Source: Echinometra lucunter (taxonomy: Eukaryota > Echinodermata > Echinoidea > Camarodonta > Echinometridae). From it: 64,000 nucleotides of DNA. Both the position numbers and the translations under genes were made by a program. A model generated the notes under the pieces. That model was not told where the DNA came from. It saw only the letters and a program-made list of their open reading frames with translations, and searched no databases. The stretch lies in the NCBI GenBank assembly GCA_029962745.1, contig CM057159.1, positions 25,935,834 to 25,999,833 on the forward strand, read 5' to 3'. This document shows, piece by piece, positions 1-40,924 of the stretch (position 1 is the first letter of the stretch; each line of letters begins with the position of its first letter).

Positions 1-3000
1 CAGTCTCAAAACAAATTATGATTTCTATTTAATGGAAAGCAGCAAACTTGTGACTCATGCATGATATATATGATTAGCTATCTGCAGAGAAGGCTTGGTC
101 ATAATAACATACAAATTGTGCTCTTGGATGTTTCTTTTAATTGTACCAATTACCTAGCAACATTTTGCTGCGCACATAAAGGTTCTTTGTTGCAATACTA
201 TATTCTCTCATTAAAGAACTAGTTGGTACACTAGCTGAGATACACACAATATACATGTAGGTGTTAAAATTAATCAGGGGGTTTATGGAACCAAGCAATG
301 AGTTGGTTCTGCATTAGTTGAGTCTTGAGCCCGCCGCACACTATATGATCTGACTGCGACCCGATTTTCCAACAAATCAGTTTTAGCATGAAATGTTAGT
401 TTAAATAAGTAAAATTATCTAATTTGAAGTTCAGAATAATGATAGGAATACTAAAATCAAAGTTTTGGTTAACTGCAAGCCTTGTGGTCAGAGTAAAGGC
501 CAAATCGGCTTCAAATGGTAGCCGATCGCAAGATTGCTATGACATCACTATGATTCGGAATTAAGTTTGCTTTTATTCCTACAGGGAGGCTTGCAATAGC
601 CTGGAATTTTGATTTTTGTATTCACACGAATATTCGAGACTTTGATCATTAAGATTTCACCTGTTTGAATGTTCATATCAAATGCTATAACAAATTTTTC
701 CAAAATCGGATCGCTGATGGATCGTATGCTGTGTGGCTGGCTTTATCCTTATTCTTATGCTGCTTTACTATTAATACGTAGAGTGCCAAATTAAGAGGTT
801 TATTTTATACATTCTAGCTTTACACAAAATACACCTTAAGGAAAGTCAGAAAAAAAAATCTGAGCCTCGATAAGGCCCCTCTGACTGTCTCGAAGGAGAA
901 AACGTGACATGACCATCCATTAATGTGTCATGCTATCTATGTCTTACAGTCCACCTGAGGGCATGCATGCTAATATGAATCAAGTGTAAACGTTCGCCTG
1001 ATATGATATCTGGTTTTGCCGTTAAGAGGGACGATAACGTAAGGGGAAGGTATGATTTCTTCTTCATTCATCCAAGAGAGAGGCGCTGGTCCGTGTTTTT
1101 CCTGGGGAATAACTTGTTTATCGATCGCCGTAAACTTTCAAGTGTTTAGCATTACATTGATTTATATATCCATGTTTAATTTATGAGTGAATTTTGATGA
1201 GCATACACCCAGCTTTCTTTATAATGGAAATGCATGGAGGGTTGTTGAGTAGCTTCTCTCAGCTGGTTACAAACATCCTTGAAAAGAACAGAGAAGAAAT
1301 GACACATTTTGATAATCTTTTAATGTAAAGACCTAAAAGGCAGTTGAGAGTAGTGAGGCAGTTGGATTTAGTAAGGACAAAGGACAGTATCAGTTCCAAA
1401 AGTAACTTCATAATACAAGTGCACTTGTGATTTTACTTTCTAAGAGATGTAAAAACTAGCAACATGCATTGTGAAAGTGATTGTATGTAATTTAGGCAAG
1501 CAGCTAGCACAATAGGAAAATCCTCAGACAAACATTTCATCTCAAGCTACGGGGAATTTCGAGCTGCCTTTATTTTTAAATTTCACATCTTTACAAAGGT
1601 GTGTTATGGATTATTTAGATGGGACTTACTGGCTAAATTTGTAAAGGTTAATATCCTTGGAAGGCTATAAAACTACATGCTCTTCGTATAGAAATCAAAA
1701 GCAGTACTTGTCTGAGGATATTCAAATGAATGCATAGAACTCAGACATACATGTAAATAGCTTTGAAAATCCCTAGAAAATGAAACAAGAAAATCAGTCA
1801 GACTTTTCACCACAGCAGTGCATTTTCCTCTGCTTCCAATGCATGCTTGGCTGGAAAATTGTGCAACAAGCTTATCTTTTGACTAAAATTTGGCGACAAA
1901 ACCTGCTACGACTCCCTCAAAATTCCATCTTAACATGATCTTTGCGCTGTCTCCTGCCTCTGGGCCCTCTCGAAAAGGGGGGGAAGAGGTTTCGCATTGA
2001 GGTGTCAGAGATGCTTTCGGAGATGCTTTTCAAAGATGTGGGGAAGAAATCAAAACAGAATTTCACTAGATTACTGCAAGATTGCATGAAATCCTAGACA
2101 CAAGTTCCCTCTAAGGTATATCCAGGACTCTGAAAGCTAGCTCAAGGGGAATCGAGGAAAAATTAGGTTAGCGCTGAAGTCGGTTCAGGGCAACATAATA
2201 CCCACTACTTACATAAAGCCTTGTCGTGTTTTCTCCTATACCGGGAGCTAATCTGATCGTAAGTTCTTGTGAATGTTGCTAAAATTTGGTGTGGAAATTT
2301 CTGACTTAATTGCATTGCCTTTTGGGTGTTTGCCACTGAAACAACAGAGATTTTTGTCATGTCTTACCTTGTCTGACTAGGGGATGAGGAGACAGTAGAA
2401 CTGATGCATGATATGGTCCTTCAGATATTCTCGAAAGGCCAATCCTGTCCTTTTGACATGAACTTTTCCTGGAATAGAAAATCACTTCCCATACATTTAC
2501 TTTATAGAACATGTTCTTTTTTCTTTCAATGTTTTTTTAACTGAAAGCAGGCTGTTTGGGCAATAAATGTTTTCAGGTAGGAGACTGATGAAAAAAAATG
2601 AATTGAAGCTTTCCTAATAGCAGCAAAATTTTGAAAAGAAAAACTTTCTACTTGTTTCATTATGCCGTTTGCAGAAGAAAATGTTTCATACTTGACATCT
2701 AACTTAAGAAAGCTATTTTTGGTAGGCTATGTTGCTTATTTTGATGGTATATCAATGTTCATACATGAAGCTGATTCTTTTTTTCTTCAGGGAAAATTAT
2801 CCCAGTGTGCATTGCACAGAATAAAACTCATTTGGTGAAATTACCTGAAATTATCTTTACTAGGTGAAAAGGTAGAAATTATTTGTCATTATGTTCTCTT
2901 CAGGGTATTTTTGCCACAGCAATCTTTGAGATGAGAGGGTTGGAGAATCAATTTTAACCAGTCCTTGAAATTGTCAGTTATTGAAGACTGCAGGAGACAA

Positions 3001-3316
3001 ATGTGATTGTAGAAACTGAAACAGTTTTGAAAAGTATCTTATTGCAAGATTAGCTTAGATTTACCCATTGTGTAAAATTGCTAAAAAGCTCCACTTAGAC
3101 AAGAATTGATGATATGAATTACATATCAGCGTTTGGTTTACTTTGATTTGGGGGTAAAGCACAAAGATGGTTTTTCTTTTTGTGCTTAGGATACAAGTAC
3201 ATGTATGTTCGACACCTTTTGCATGATACTACCTTCTTATTTGCTTTAAATCGGATGTTAATTTTGAACCTGATTGTTGAAATAGATGCATAAGGGTCGT
3301 TATATGACATATTGTG

Positions 3317-3605
3317 TGAAGAAACAAGACTTTTAATCATTCCAAGGATAAAATGTTTAAAACAGTATGAAGATGAAGGCTGTAGAATAAAACAAGGGCA
3401 TAGAGGGGGAATGGAGCAAACTCGGTCATATGTGTGATTGTGTCATTTACATTTGTCTTCACAAATCAAGACTTTTAATCATTCCAGGGGAACAAAATGT
3501 TATAAAACAATAGAAGATAAATGAAGTAGAAAAGAACAAGCACATACATGTAGAAAAAGTCAAGAACATAAGTCATTTGTGTGATGTGATTATGTCATTG
3601 ACATT
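3317..3605 (+). repeat. Diverged tandem duplication, about 145-bp unit
   Basis: Two adjacent copies share AAGACTTTTAATCATTCCA near their starts (about 3327 and 3469). Both continue through a GATAA/GATGAAGA-type purine run and end in a TGTGTGATTGTGTCATT-like segment. The copies differ by many substitutions and small indels. No coding content is seen. Confidence 0.6.
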
Positions 3606-4009
3606 TTAAAAAGTGGCACAGCTGCATTTAAATGAAAAACAAAAACAAAAAACAACATAACATGGAACCCGATGTATGGTGCAATGTTTTTTTTTTCTTC
3701 TAAATCTAATTTCATGTAATCAATAATTTATTTGATTATTGGAAAACCTGCCAGTTTTCTATTGTTGAAGTACAAAATATGATTTGAGTTGATTAATTGA
3801 TTGCCTGGAAATGTTTTAATTTGATATTTAATCAGCATTGAATAGTATCAAACATTATTAGGAATTGCTCATCAAAATATCAAGCAGAAATCAGCCTCCA
3901 TGCCAAAAAGTGGATGTGAAATACATGCTCCTGCAACAGTCACTCTGCATCTTTTTAATCCTCACCTCTGTACCAAACAGGATACCTTTTCCTTACCTTA
4001 ACCCCAAGC

Positions 4010-4500
4010 TTAAAGTGATTACACAATGGTAATTTTTTTTTTTTGATATTTGATCGAGAATAGAATTCTAAGAAGAAATTACATTAAAAATATGATGATT
4101 TTCAATCAAAATCAATGCATTTTGGCTAATTTTCTCATGAAAAGTCAAGAGCTGACCAAAAAAATTGAGTATGAGGTGTGACGTCAAAGTGGGTACCCAG
4201 CTTCGCGCATTGCAGTTGTGCTGCGCGCTAGACTGTACAATTTGTATTATACCTTGCGCGCATTTTGCTAGAAGAGCGCGACAAGGTACCCACTTTGACG
4301 TCATTTTGACGTCAAAGTGGGTACCCAGTTGAAACTGGGTCACAGCTGAGGGGTCAAAAATATCCTGAAATCTTACCATATTTGGAGGTTTCCTTGGCAA
4401 CACAACTTTTTAAAAAATTTTAGGTGGATGATTTTCTGCTAATAAAATCATGCTCTTTTAAATGAACTAACATTGTTTCAGCATTGGGTACCCCCTTTAA
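4010..4500 (+). mobile_element. TTAA-bounded MITE, family A copy 1 (491 bp)
   Basis: The element runs from TTAA to TTAA, with short related ends inside (AGTGATTAC at left; AGGGGGTACC as reverse complement at right). A second copy of identical length (491 bp) lies in reverse orientation at 29287-29777. TTAA target duplications are typical of piggyBac-type elements, so this may be a non-autonomous relative; that is inference. The interior has nested inverted repeats built on GTGGGTACCC. It also carries three perfect TGACGTCA palindromes at 4180, 4296 and 4307. It encodes no transposase. Confidence 0.75.
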
Positions 4501-5140
4501 AGACATTGGTTTACATTGTTATGATTTTAAAAAATCTTGTTTTGTTACTTGAAAATGGGATAAATAAAAGGGTTATAGTGTAAAAATACCATTCTGAAAA
4601 TTTCAAAGTATAAATACCTACAGGAAGTGTTTTTAAATATAAAAAATGTGAACCAATGTTTGAAAACTATACGAGGGTCGGTTGCACAGAATAGACATAA
4701 GGAGTGCGCATGCGCGTATGACTCACCTTACTGTTCTGTGTGTACTGGCGAATCACGCGGCGGGAGGCACATAACGGTATTTTCAAATTCAAGCAAAGTG
4801 GTCCTCTTAGTGATTGTCTCGTGAGACGAAGGATAATAAATATATAATATATAATATATCATTTGTAGGCTATATTTGGATTTAATAACTTTGGGAGTAC
4901 CTGGATTTGATTAATAATTTGTTGGCTGCAGTCTCCTATATGCAGTGTCTACAACTTCTACAAATGTGTAAAAGAACATCGACCATGAATTATCTTGTGC
5001 CACCCATCAACACCCCCCCCCCCTTCCTCCACATAATTAGCTGTACTAGAGTCTAATGAAAATAATGCTGTCAAAGAGTGTTCTTAAGTTTAGTAACCTC
5101 TCACGAGCTTGATTCGATTTAATATTTCTTTCGCCCACAG

Positions 5141-32947
<27,807 letters not shown>

Positions 32948-33300
32948 CGACAGAGTCTGAGAACTCTAGGTTTGTAATAATGAACTCCTTATCATCGGTA
33001 CTGAACTCTTAGTCTTTTCTATAATTCCAGTTTATTTAAGAGGAATGTTCTGTGTTTGTCATGGTTGAATATGGACAATATGAACATGTTACTGCCTTTG
33101 TTGTGCAGATGGGCACTTCCACATGGGCAGAAATGTTCACACACTACAAGAATCTTCATGTGCATCTGCAATGGATACCTTAATCACAAAGGATAGATCA
33201 CAGTGTTGTATAGACATGTTTATCAAATGTCAGAAAATTGAATAAAACATTTAAAATGGCTTCTGTTTTTTTTTTTTTACAAGTATAACAGAAATACTTG
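32948..33300 (+). other. ADAM 3' untranslated region with candidate poly(A) signal
   Basis: Sequence following the TGA stop. AATAAA occurs at 33241-33246, and a T-rich run follows at about 33270. A second possible signal, AATAAA inside GGATAATAAAACTTG, lies near 33945. The true transcript end cannot be decided from sequence alone. Confidence 0.5.
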
Positions 33301-33355
33301 TTATTCCTACAGACATCTTTTGATGTTTAAACTTTTTCATGTACAAATAATAGTA

Positions 33356-33538
33356 CAGTCAAACCTGTTGTCCTAGCTTCAATCCCTCCTTGCAGCAGCC
33401 ACCTTCCTAAAGTGGCCACCAAATTTGATTCCCATTGAAATAAATAGTGTATGCAAGAATCTGTGTACAGCAGCTACCTGTCTGTAAAAGCCACATTGCT
33501 TGTTTCCTTTGGATGGCCACTGTAAACAAGTTTCACTG
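33356..33538 (+). mobile_element. Tigger/mariner-like MITE
   Basis: 183 bp with ends CAGTCAAACCTG and, as reverse complement of the right end, CAGTGAAACTTG. CAGTCAAACCT-type ends are characteristic of Tigger/pogo-like elements. The interior alternates GGCCAC and AGC(A)GCCAC words, the usual look of such MITEs. TA precedes the left end. It lies just downstream of the first ADAM poly(A) signal. Confidence 0.65.
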
Positions 33539-35009
33539 TTTTTTAAAATTTTCATATCATACTGATAATATGATCTTACTTTATGTACAATATATTGTAT
33601 AAATATATAAATATTTCTGCTCATGTGGAATTACCTAAGGTAACTCTGTTCTTTCATCTGTGTGTATTTATGTCATTTTAACTTAAAGGAAAATCATGTT
33701 GTTCTCATTTGTATGTTAAGTATAAAGTTCTAAGATTGTGAGATGACATGTTGAAGCTCTGTACCAGTGGATCATAAAAGATTTGGTCTGTATTGTCTTG
33801 TCATGTATACCATGTGCTGTGAGGCAGAGCAGTGTTTGCTCATAATACAGTGTTAACGCCCTCCCGGGTCGCTGCAGATGATACCATGTTTTTTGTCTAT
33901 GTTAAACACTAGTGGAAAGCAAACTTGTGTATTATTATGTGGATAATAAAACTTGTTTCTGAACCTGAATCCTGAAAGGAGGGGAACTCTTTGAATTTTG
34001 GACCCCTTTCCCCCCTCCCCCTCCCTTCAACTCCTTCTTTCTCCTGCTCATGGTGACACCCGTTGCTTTGTGATCAGGAAACAAATGACTGAAGAGCACA
34101 GGTGTATATGAAGGAGTGGAAAGGGGCAATTTGCTCCGCTCTATAGATTTCTGACAACCCCCTCAAAAAAAACCCCACCCAAATAAACAAACAAATATGC
34201 AGCCCCACTTCCTCAAAAATGGTTCCTTCCTGAACATTATAGGCATTCATAATTGTAAGTCCACCCCCCCCCCCCCTTGCAACGGTCTGAGTACACCACT
34301 GCTGAAGAGCAGAAAGTGACAGATGACCATGATTTCACACCAACTCATTGCCAATTATTTCAGTTGGGAGGGTATTTCACATCTTAAAAAACAAATTCAA
34401 AGATTGCATATGATTCAGAGTGGAGATTAAAAAATAAGATATAGATGAAATCGATTATTAAGAGACAATTGAACCATGCTAACATAATTTATACTTATGC
34501 TGTGACAGAATGAACAATTTATGTAATTGTAATTACTTGTAACTTCTATTTATAAATATAAAGCTTTAATTGTACCAACTTTAACAAAAATTTGAAAAAG
34601 GAGAATTGATGAAATGAACCATTTTCCTCTCTTGTAGCATCCAGTGAGGTTGTGGATATCATGCCTTCTCTGTGAAAATCTTGTATGTAATCGGTATAGG
34701 TGGAATTTCGTGTGTGAGTAACTAATGACTGAAAAGCACTAGAATTTCTGGCTGTTAACAATTAACTGCCAAATAGCATCAACAGGCATCTAGAGGCTTT
34801 TCATTGAAAATTGTATGAAATGCTGCTTCAGCAATTTATGAATCAGACAAGTTGATTCAACTCAATCTTTAGGCAGTTTATTAGTAAAATCTTTATATGC
34901 TCTTCCTTTCTTTCTTTTTACTCCTTTTTGAAAAGAGAAGAAATTGGACAAGTGGATATTCATGTGTTTTGTTTTACTACATTTATCATGCTTCCTAATG
35001 CTGAAAACA

Positions 35010-35487
35010 AGGCGCAAATTAATATTTGGTTGGTTATTATACAAATAATGAATGTTTATGAGTGCAATGGACAGAATATTTCATGAGGTGAAAGATGAAA
35101 TGATCCATTCAACGAGGTGAAGCCGAGTTGAATGGATTAATAATTTCATCTTTGACCGAATGAAATATTCTGTCCATTGCACGAATGAAAAAAACATTCA
35201 TTATTTGTTTTATATGACACCTAAAACTAGATGAAATCGCAATAAATCAATAGCGCTATAATACGTTAGCGCGCTGTTCGTGGTGCACACTGCAAACGCA
35301 AGCGTTTTACGTACGTAGTGTGCCGGGCTCTCGGCCAGCGTGCAATGGAGCAAATCGTATGGATCCAAAATTGCACGGTAAATGGAGCCACTTTTGCACG
35401 ATTGATGACGTCATAGTGCAATGGGACAAATGATGAATATCAAACAACCAATCAAATGACAGGGATCTATCTAGGTGTCATATAATT
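35010..35487 (+). mobile_element. Foldback element with GAGGTGAAGCCGAG apex
   Basis: A strong imperfect hairpin spans about 35037-35206. AATAATGAATGTTT, then a GTGCAATGGACAGAATATTT arm, then CCATTCAAC, are mirrored on the right. GAGGTGAAGCCGAG is at the apex (35114-35127). ATATGACACCTA at 35208 is mirrored by TAGGTGTCATAT at 35472, suggesting a larger element. It also contains a GC-richer block (35265-35350). Confidence 0.65.
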
Positions 35488-35690
35488 TTACCTGACTGCT
35501 AAGAAAGCATGTGTATGCTTGTTAGTAAGCAACCAGGGGACCGACAGCTTTAAGTCTCCTCCGAAGGACTTGGTAATGAGGATTAATACCTTATCATAGG
35601 GCATTAGCGCATCAACTTGGTTTCAAACCCGGATACTCCTGGTTACGAGACCACTGCTCTACCACTGAGCCACAGCACCTCCTCATTTCA
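35488..35690 (-). mobile_element. tRNA-derived SINE
   Basis: Read on the minus strand, an RNA polymerase III box A (TGGCTCAGTGGTAGAGC, 35672-35656) is followed about 30 bp later by box B (GGTTTGAAACC, 35629-35619; one base off consensus). A tRNA-unrelated body with CCTTCGGAGGAGAC and GTCGGTCCC follows. The head-plus-body structure and the mismatch in box B argue for a SINE, not a working tRNA gene. Confidence 0.75.
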
Positions 35691-36001
35691 GTATTTACCA
35701 TAAGATATTGCTTATCATCACTTTGTATGTAAATCTGAACTCATAAAATCTGTAGTTGATTTGTTATGGCACATCCAAGATAGTTTTTTAGATTTATGTC
35801 CTATGGGCAACCCTTAGCTGCTTAATGAAACATTTGCCAGACCTGGCAACTTATGTACATGACAATTCAACTTATGTTTTCTTAAGTCTTAACATTTGTA
35901 CAATTAATCTTAATTTATATTTTGCCCTTGTGTATAATGACATGCCAACCTATTCTTTTGCAGTATATGTTTGTTCATTCCATATATTTTTTCAGCTTTT
36001 G

Positions 36002-36600
36002 TTTATATTTCAGTTCAGTTCATTTATTTTCATAATCTCAATAAAAAACATCAAATACAATCAAAATTTACAAAACAAGTACAAACGAGAATATTCAAAA
36101 TTTAAACAATAGCATGAACATAATAATTGAGAGTATGATGGAACTAGCAAAGGCCAAGGGCCTATCACGGGCTAGTCCCCGAAAGGATATCAGTAAAATT
36201 ATTGAGTTACATATGTATGAATTAAAATATTTTAAAGGAAATAGCAAAACAAAACAGACAAACGAACAAACAAGTAATTCGATATTTTTGAGTTGGTTTA
36301 AAAAAAAAAAAAAAAAAAAAATCATTTAAGTGCATTGTTTTGTGATCGAGAGAAAAGGTACATTTTATAATTACGTTTGAAAGACGATAAAGTGGGCATA
36401 TTTTTTATATCATTTGGTATGTCGTTCCAACATTTCGCTCCTACAAAAGATATAGTTGTACGAGAAAATTGATATTTGTATAACGGCAAGCGTAAATGGC
36501 TACTGGTCCTTGTATCATAAAAATGGAAAAAACTGTTAAGCCTAAAAAATTCATTAAAATTTGAAGGCAAGATGTTTTTAAAATATTTCTATGACTTCCT
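36002..36600 (-). mobile_element. 5'-truncated non-LTR retrotransposon (LINE) 3' fragment
   Basis: On the minus strand an open frame ending at 36322 encodes a reverse-transcriptase C-terminal tail. It reads FYDTRTSSHLRLPLYKYQFS, then SFVGAKCWNDIPNDIK, then LSSFKRNYKMYL. Many L2/CR1/Jockey-like LINEs end with this pattern (TRxxxxLxxP ... G...WNxLPxxIK ... FKxxLKxxL). A 3' UTR follows with GGCCCTTGGCCTTT, ending in AATAAATGAACTGAACTGAA. The catalytic part of the enzyme is missing, so it is a dead copy. Confidence 0.8.
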
Positions 36601-36780
36601 TGCTGGACAGGGTGTATATTTATAATATCCTTCTTGTCACCATAACAAAATACAATCTAGAAAGATCAATTGAGAACTTATACATTGACAAATTAGAGAG
36701 AATACATCATGTGAGATAAATGAAAAAATGTATGGCTACCTGAATAACTCGGAGGCCAGTAATCTTGCAAACACCCTTGG

Positions 36781-37187
36781 TTAACTTATTCATGGCAGAA
36801 ATAATTTGATGCCTTTTTTATCAGCTTTCCTTCTTCAAATTGGCAACATTTATTTCTCTTTCATTTTTTTCTTGTAATATCATGAATCTGAAATGAATAT
36901 GAATTGACAGAAAGTATGATGAGAAGTTGAAAAAATTGCCAGTTTTCATAGAAAAATGGATTATGAACTGTCCATCACATTGCCACTTTAAGAATTTTAG
37001 TGCTTATTTTCCTTTGAAAATATTTTTAAGAAAAACAGCATGAAACAAAAAAATACTGATGTAACAAATGAGCATGGGATGTGTAGGATTTCTTGCTCCG
37101 TCTGCTCCTGAATTCGGTATGTTTTTAGGCTTTGCAGTTTATTGGGCCAAATCACATGATGTAGACCCTTTGTTACAAATGGTTTAA
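36781..37187 (+). mobile_element. TTAA-bounded MITE, family B copy 2 (407 bp)
   Basis: Diverged copy of 23572-23988. Shared blocks in order are CTTCAAATTGGCAACA, TCTGAAATGAATAT, AATTGACAGAAA, ATGATGAGAAGT, ATCACATTGCCA and GGGCTTTGCA/AGGCTTTGCA. TTAA bounds both ends, but the inverted repeats have decayed (AACTTATTCATGGCAG at left), so this copy is older or less constrained. Confidence 0.8.
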
Positions 37188-38884
37188 TGCTGGTTTAAGT
37201 AAGATCACTGATTCACAGAAGGTGCAAGTTTCAATCCTAAGTTCCAAAGTAGATCACTGACAGTCCTGTGATTAGATAACCACTCAAAGAAATCAAGTAG
37301 ATGTGCTCATGAAAAGAAAATGAGAATTAAATTTCACAGAAAAAAGAGATCTCTTTTATTTACATTTAGTCACAATATTGTGGTTATTGGTACAAGTTGA
37401 GGAATTTATGAGGATGCTACAGTTTGTAAAATTACATATTATTTAATCTTGTTACGAGTATGTTCTTTTCCATTATTCATAAGAAAGGTACTAAGTAAGA
37501 TAGATGCATTTATACTGCTAATGCTTAGCCTCTTGGGGTGCAGAAATGATGAATGATCATTTTGAGTCTCCACTGAATTTTTAACTCACTGCAGATTTGT
37601 TCTATTCCTGTTTCTTCTGCATTGTTACACAAAACTCTGTGAAAGCTCATAGACAATGCATTTGTCAAGATATCTGAAATTGAGTGTATCATATGGCAGC
37701 AGTGATGAATGTAAATTGTTTATGTGTAAATGTACTAACATCTCAAGATTTAAAATGCAATCATGTGTTGGAAGCAAAGAAATAAAACTTTTATATTTAA
37801 CAGACTTGAAACAAATGCTTACTAGATCTTGTAGTGATTTCTCTTGTCTTTTTTTTTTTACGTCTTTATGTCTGTTTTGCATGGATGTTCATATAAAGTG
37901 TATATGAATTGTCATGATCAGGGGTATTGTTTTTTGTTTGTTGTTGTTTTTTGAGGGGGGCATGGAACTCCCTTCTTCCTTTGGAATTTCATAAATACAG
38001 ATAATGTTGGCAGTTCTAACATTTAAAAGAGAATTTCATAATGTATGTCACTGAAATAATTTTTTTTTTTAATGTGGGAGCTGGAATGGAAGTGTATCTT
38101 TAGAAGTACTTATTAAGCAAAAAGAAGTTTTCTTACTCTGTTATATGTACACATAGTTTACATATGATTTGCACTGTTACATGCCAGCACATTTAAGATA
38201 AACATGAAAGTGTATGCCATATTCTGATACTGCTATAGCTAATTTATAACCTGCTATAATATAATGATTCTCTTGACGGAGGTGATCAGTTTGCTTAGAA
38301 GTTATGGCTTCATTCTTTGATTCAAACGGATTCCCTCGCCCATCCCCCTGTTTGAATACATTGTAGTCTTAATCACCCGTAAACCCTTAAAGAGGTCAAA
38401 CTCCGACCAACCTGATGTCTTTTGATAGGTCCATGGAGGGGGAGAGGAAGCCGGGTTACACAGTTTGAAACAAAACATTTATATGAAATATAATAAAAAA
38501 ATATTTTAAAAAAATATATATATAAACAACCCTGAAATAACCAAATTGAACATGATATAACCACAGATTTATTATGACAACAACTAGAACAACCAGAAAC
38601 TGCTTATCGCTGAGTATCATTGGACGTTAAACACCTCTTTTGTTTGCTAAGATTGTTATACAACTTGAACGTGATTGGTTGAAAGTTTGATCTTAGTAAT
38701 TGCGGTGCATGTAAGACGTAGTCTAATTGGACATTCAAATAACTATTCTAACCAGTTATCAAGTTGAGCGTATAATTAAAATATAGGAGAAGAAATTATG
38801 TTGAATATAAATATTTACGGGACCATTTATTTAACAATAAACTTAAACAAATTTCTGCTTTGAAAATTTTAAAAGATAAAAAAC

Positions 38885-38940
38885 TGGCGTAGCTAAGGGG
38901 GGGCACAAGGGGGCCATGTCCCACCCCCCTCCCCCCGTTG
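38885..38940. repeat. G-run / C-run palindromic low-complexity element
   Basis: TGGCGTAGCTAAGGGGGGGC is followed by GGGGGCC and then C-runs ending in CCCCCC. Such GTAGCTA + G-run segments look like part of a dispersed element, but I cannot define its borders. Confidence 0.4.
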
Positions 38941-40924
38941 ATCGACGAGCAAAAAAAAAAAAAAACTTTCATCGAGTCCACTTCACATAACTTACTCTAC
39001 CCCTACCCTGCGAAATGAAAGTAAAGAGTAAAACATAAATATGCCGCTTCTCATATAAATTAGCCCTCATACCGAATTTTAGTGTGCAGAAAATGCCATT
39101 TTCATGCACGAATTTGCAAAAATCTCTCTAACGTGGGAGGGGGATACCCCCTCCCCCGTTGAAAATTCCTGGTACCCCAGTGATGATAAAGACAAAGAAA
39201 AAAAATCTGATTTTCCTTTTATAATGGAAGGCTACATGCCGTTTGATCGACCAGGAGACATGACAGGCAATATCACTGGCATGGTTGCACACTAATTTAT
39301 TCTTTAAAAGGAGGAAAATGGAACTCTTAATGAAGCATCTCAAATAATTTTGGGAGTGATGAACAAAATAAAACTTGTGTGACTAAAATGTGATTGAAGC
39401 TATTGTGGCGTTTGGGGTCATTTGTGTAATGGGCTTGAATGAACAAGTCTCTATCACAAATATACAATGCGTTCTAGGAAAGAGGCTTATACTGTAAAAG
39501 AAACTACATGTATGAACTTTATTTTCTCTGAATATTTTCTGATATATTCAGACATCATCAAACAACACGATCTTCGAATAATGAAATAGCGCCCCGCGTA
39601 TAATTTCAAAGGTGCACTTTATCATAAACTTGGCAATTTTTTTTTTCTTCATTACTTGATGACAAGGGGAAGGCGTCACTGGAGTACCATAACTTTCCAT
39701 AAGACTAAAATTCGGGGAGCATTATTATGCACGAATGTTACGTACATCCGAGATCAAGGGCGTTGTTATTTTGAGATCCAAGTTCAGCATGATTTATGCA
39801 TGCAGGGAACCCAGAATTTTCTTTTCTCTGCCGCCCCATAACAAAATTCTTGTCCTGCAAGTAATGGCAAAGCCTGGACCTACTGAGGGTGAGTCATTTC
39901 TATATTTACTTCATTGACTTTATAGGTGCACAGTCATGTACTCAAAGTTCAAGATCACGACAATCTCGTGTACAATGGAGACTCGCCGATCATTTGCGGT
40001 TAGGGGCGTGCTCTCAGCAAAATTCAGCCCGACATAATGTGCCCCGTAACTGCCCGCGGCATCATCTTAGCCCCAAACGGGCAACAAGGAAATGTGATGA
40101 CCTTCTTTCTTTTCTCCTCTATTGTTTCCAGACTATACCCTCCTCTTGCCTAGCGATTTCTAGATCCATCACTGCCAGTGGACTTAAACGAGGAGGGGAA
40201 TTTTTATGGCAAGTGTCCTCTTTCACGTATTTACATTATTGATAATAGCATTGTTTATTCTTTTTTTTTTTTAAACTTGTAAGCGATTTTAATTGGGTAT
40301 ATTATTTCAGTGGTTCAGTGCCAGTGGTATATTTGTAGAGCCAGTACTCTCCCCAGATTCCCTCTTAGCTATGTTACTGGTACTGCTCTCCCTATTTCTA
40401 TTGTTATGCGCAGTTGATTATTGCTATAGAAACTGCGCAATATAAATTTACACATTATTATCATTATGCATTCTTCACGTACATCACAAGTACAAAACAT
40501 CGTGATGTTATTATGAAATGGGTGGATAGTTTGTCGTATGATTACTCTCCCCCTGCCCCCCCCCCCAAAAAAAAAAAAACAACTGTACTCATCATTGCAA
40601 CCCCACGTACTCCGATTAAAAGTTTCATGCCATCAGTAACCTTCTACTATCCTGCACAGCGCCATCACATCAATATTCCACGAAAGGGGCGTGGTCATTC
40701 ATTAGGATAATTTGATGCATTGAGGTCATTTCCGCGAACGATATTCAGGCAGTGAGTATATATCGTGCCGTCTGCAAACCGTGATGTTAATGAATGCACT
40801 GACGTAGCTAGCAGACGACTTTTAGCTATCAGCACAAACAGGTTGAAAGAAAGAGAGAGGGAGAGACAGGCAGGCATCACTTCAATACTGCATGACCGCA
40901 TAATGAGTAACGTACGATAGTAAC

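Larger units (their letters stand above)
1..5140. other. Sequence upstream of the first visible ADAM exon
   Basis: AT-rich, non-coding in appearance. It is probably intron, because a prodomain exon ending in phase 1 must exist further upstream. I searched by eye for prodomain motifs (CYYxGxVxG and the cysteine-switch region) and found none. It contains a diverged tandem duplication (3317-3605) and a 491-bp TTAA element (4010-4500). Confidence 0.6.
33540..40924 (+). other. Spacer between the ADAM and TRIM-NHL genes
   Basis: 7.4 kb with no supported exon. It holds a large foldback (35010-35487), a SINE (35488-35690), a LINE fragment (36002-36600), a TTAA MITE (36781-37187), a C/G-run element near 38885-38940, and a possible SINE tail near 40420-40465. 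Sequence between these is AT-rich and unremarkable. An AG-rich tract (40845-40870) and a TATATA at about 40757 lie upstream of the TRIM start, without enough support to name a promoter. Confidence 0.7.

Noticed and set aside
4068..4403. Minus-strand 111-codon open frame, with similar ones at 29474-29803
   Set aside because: Both lie inside the two copies of the 491-bp MITE and reflect its palindromic sequence; no protein features.
39640..40242. GC-richer stretch with splice-like GGGTGAGT and TTATAGG signals before the TRIM gene
   Set aside because: No frame continues across the putative junction with protein-like content, and the TRIM frame has its own good start codon.
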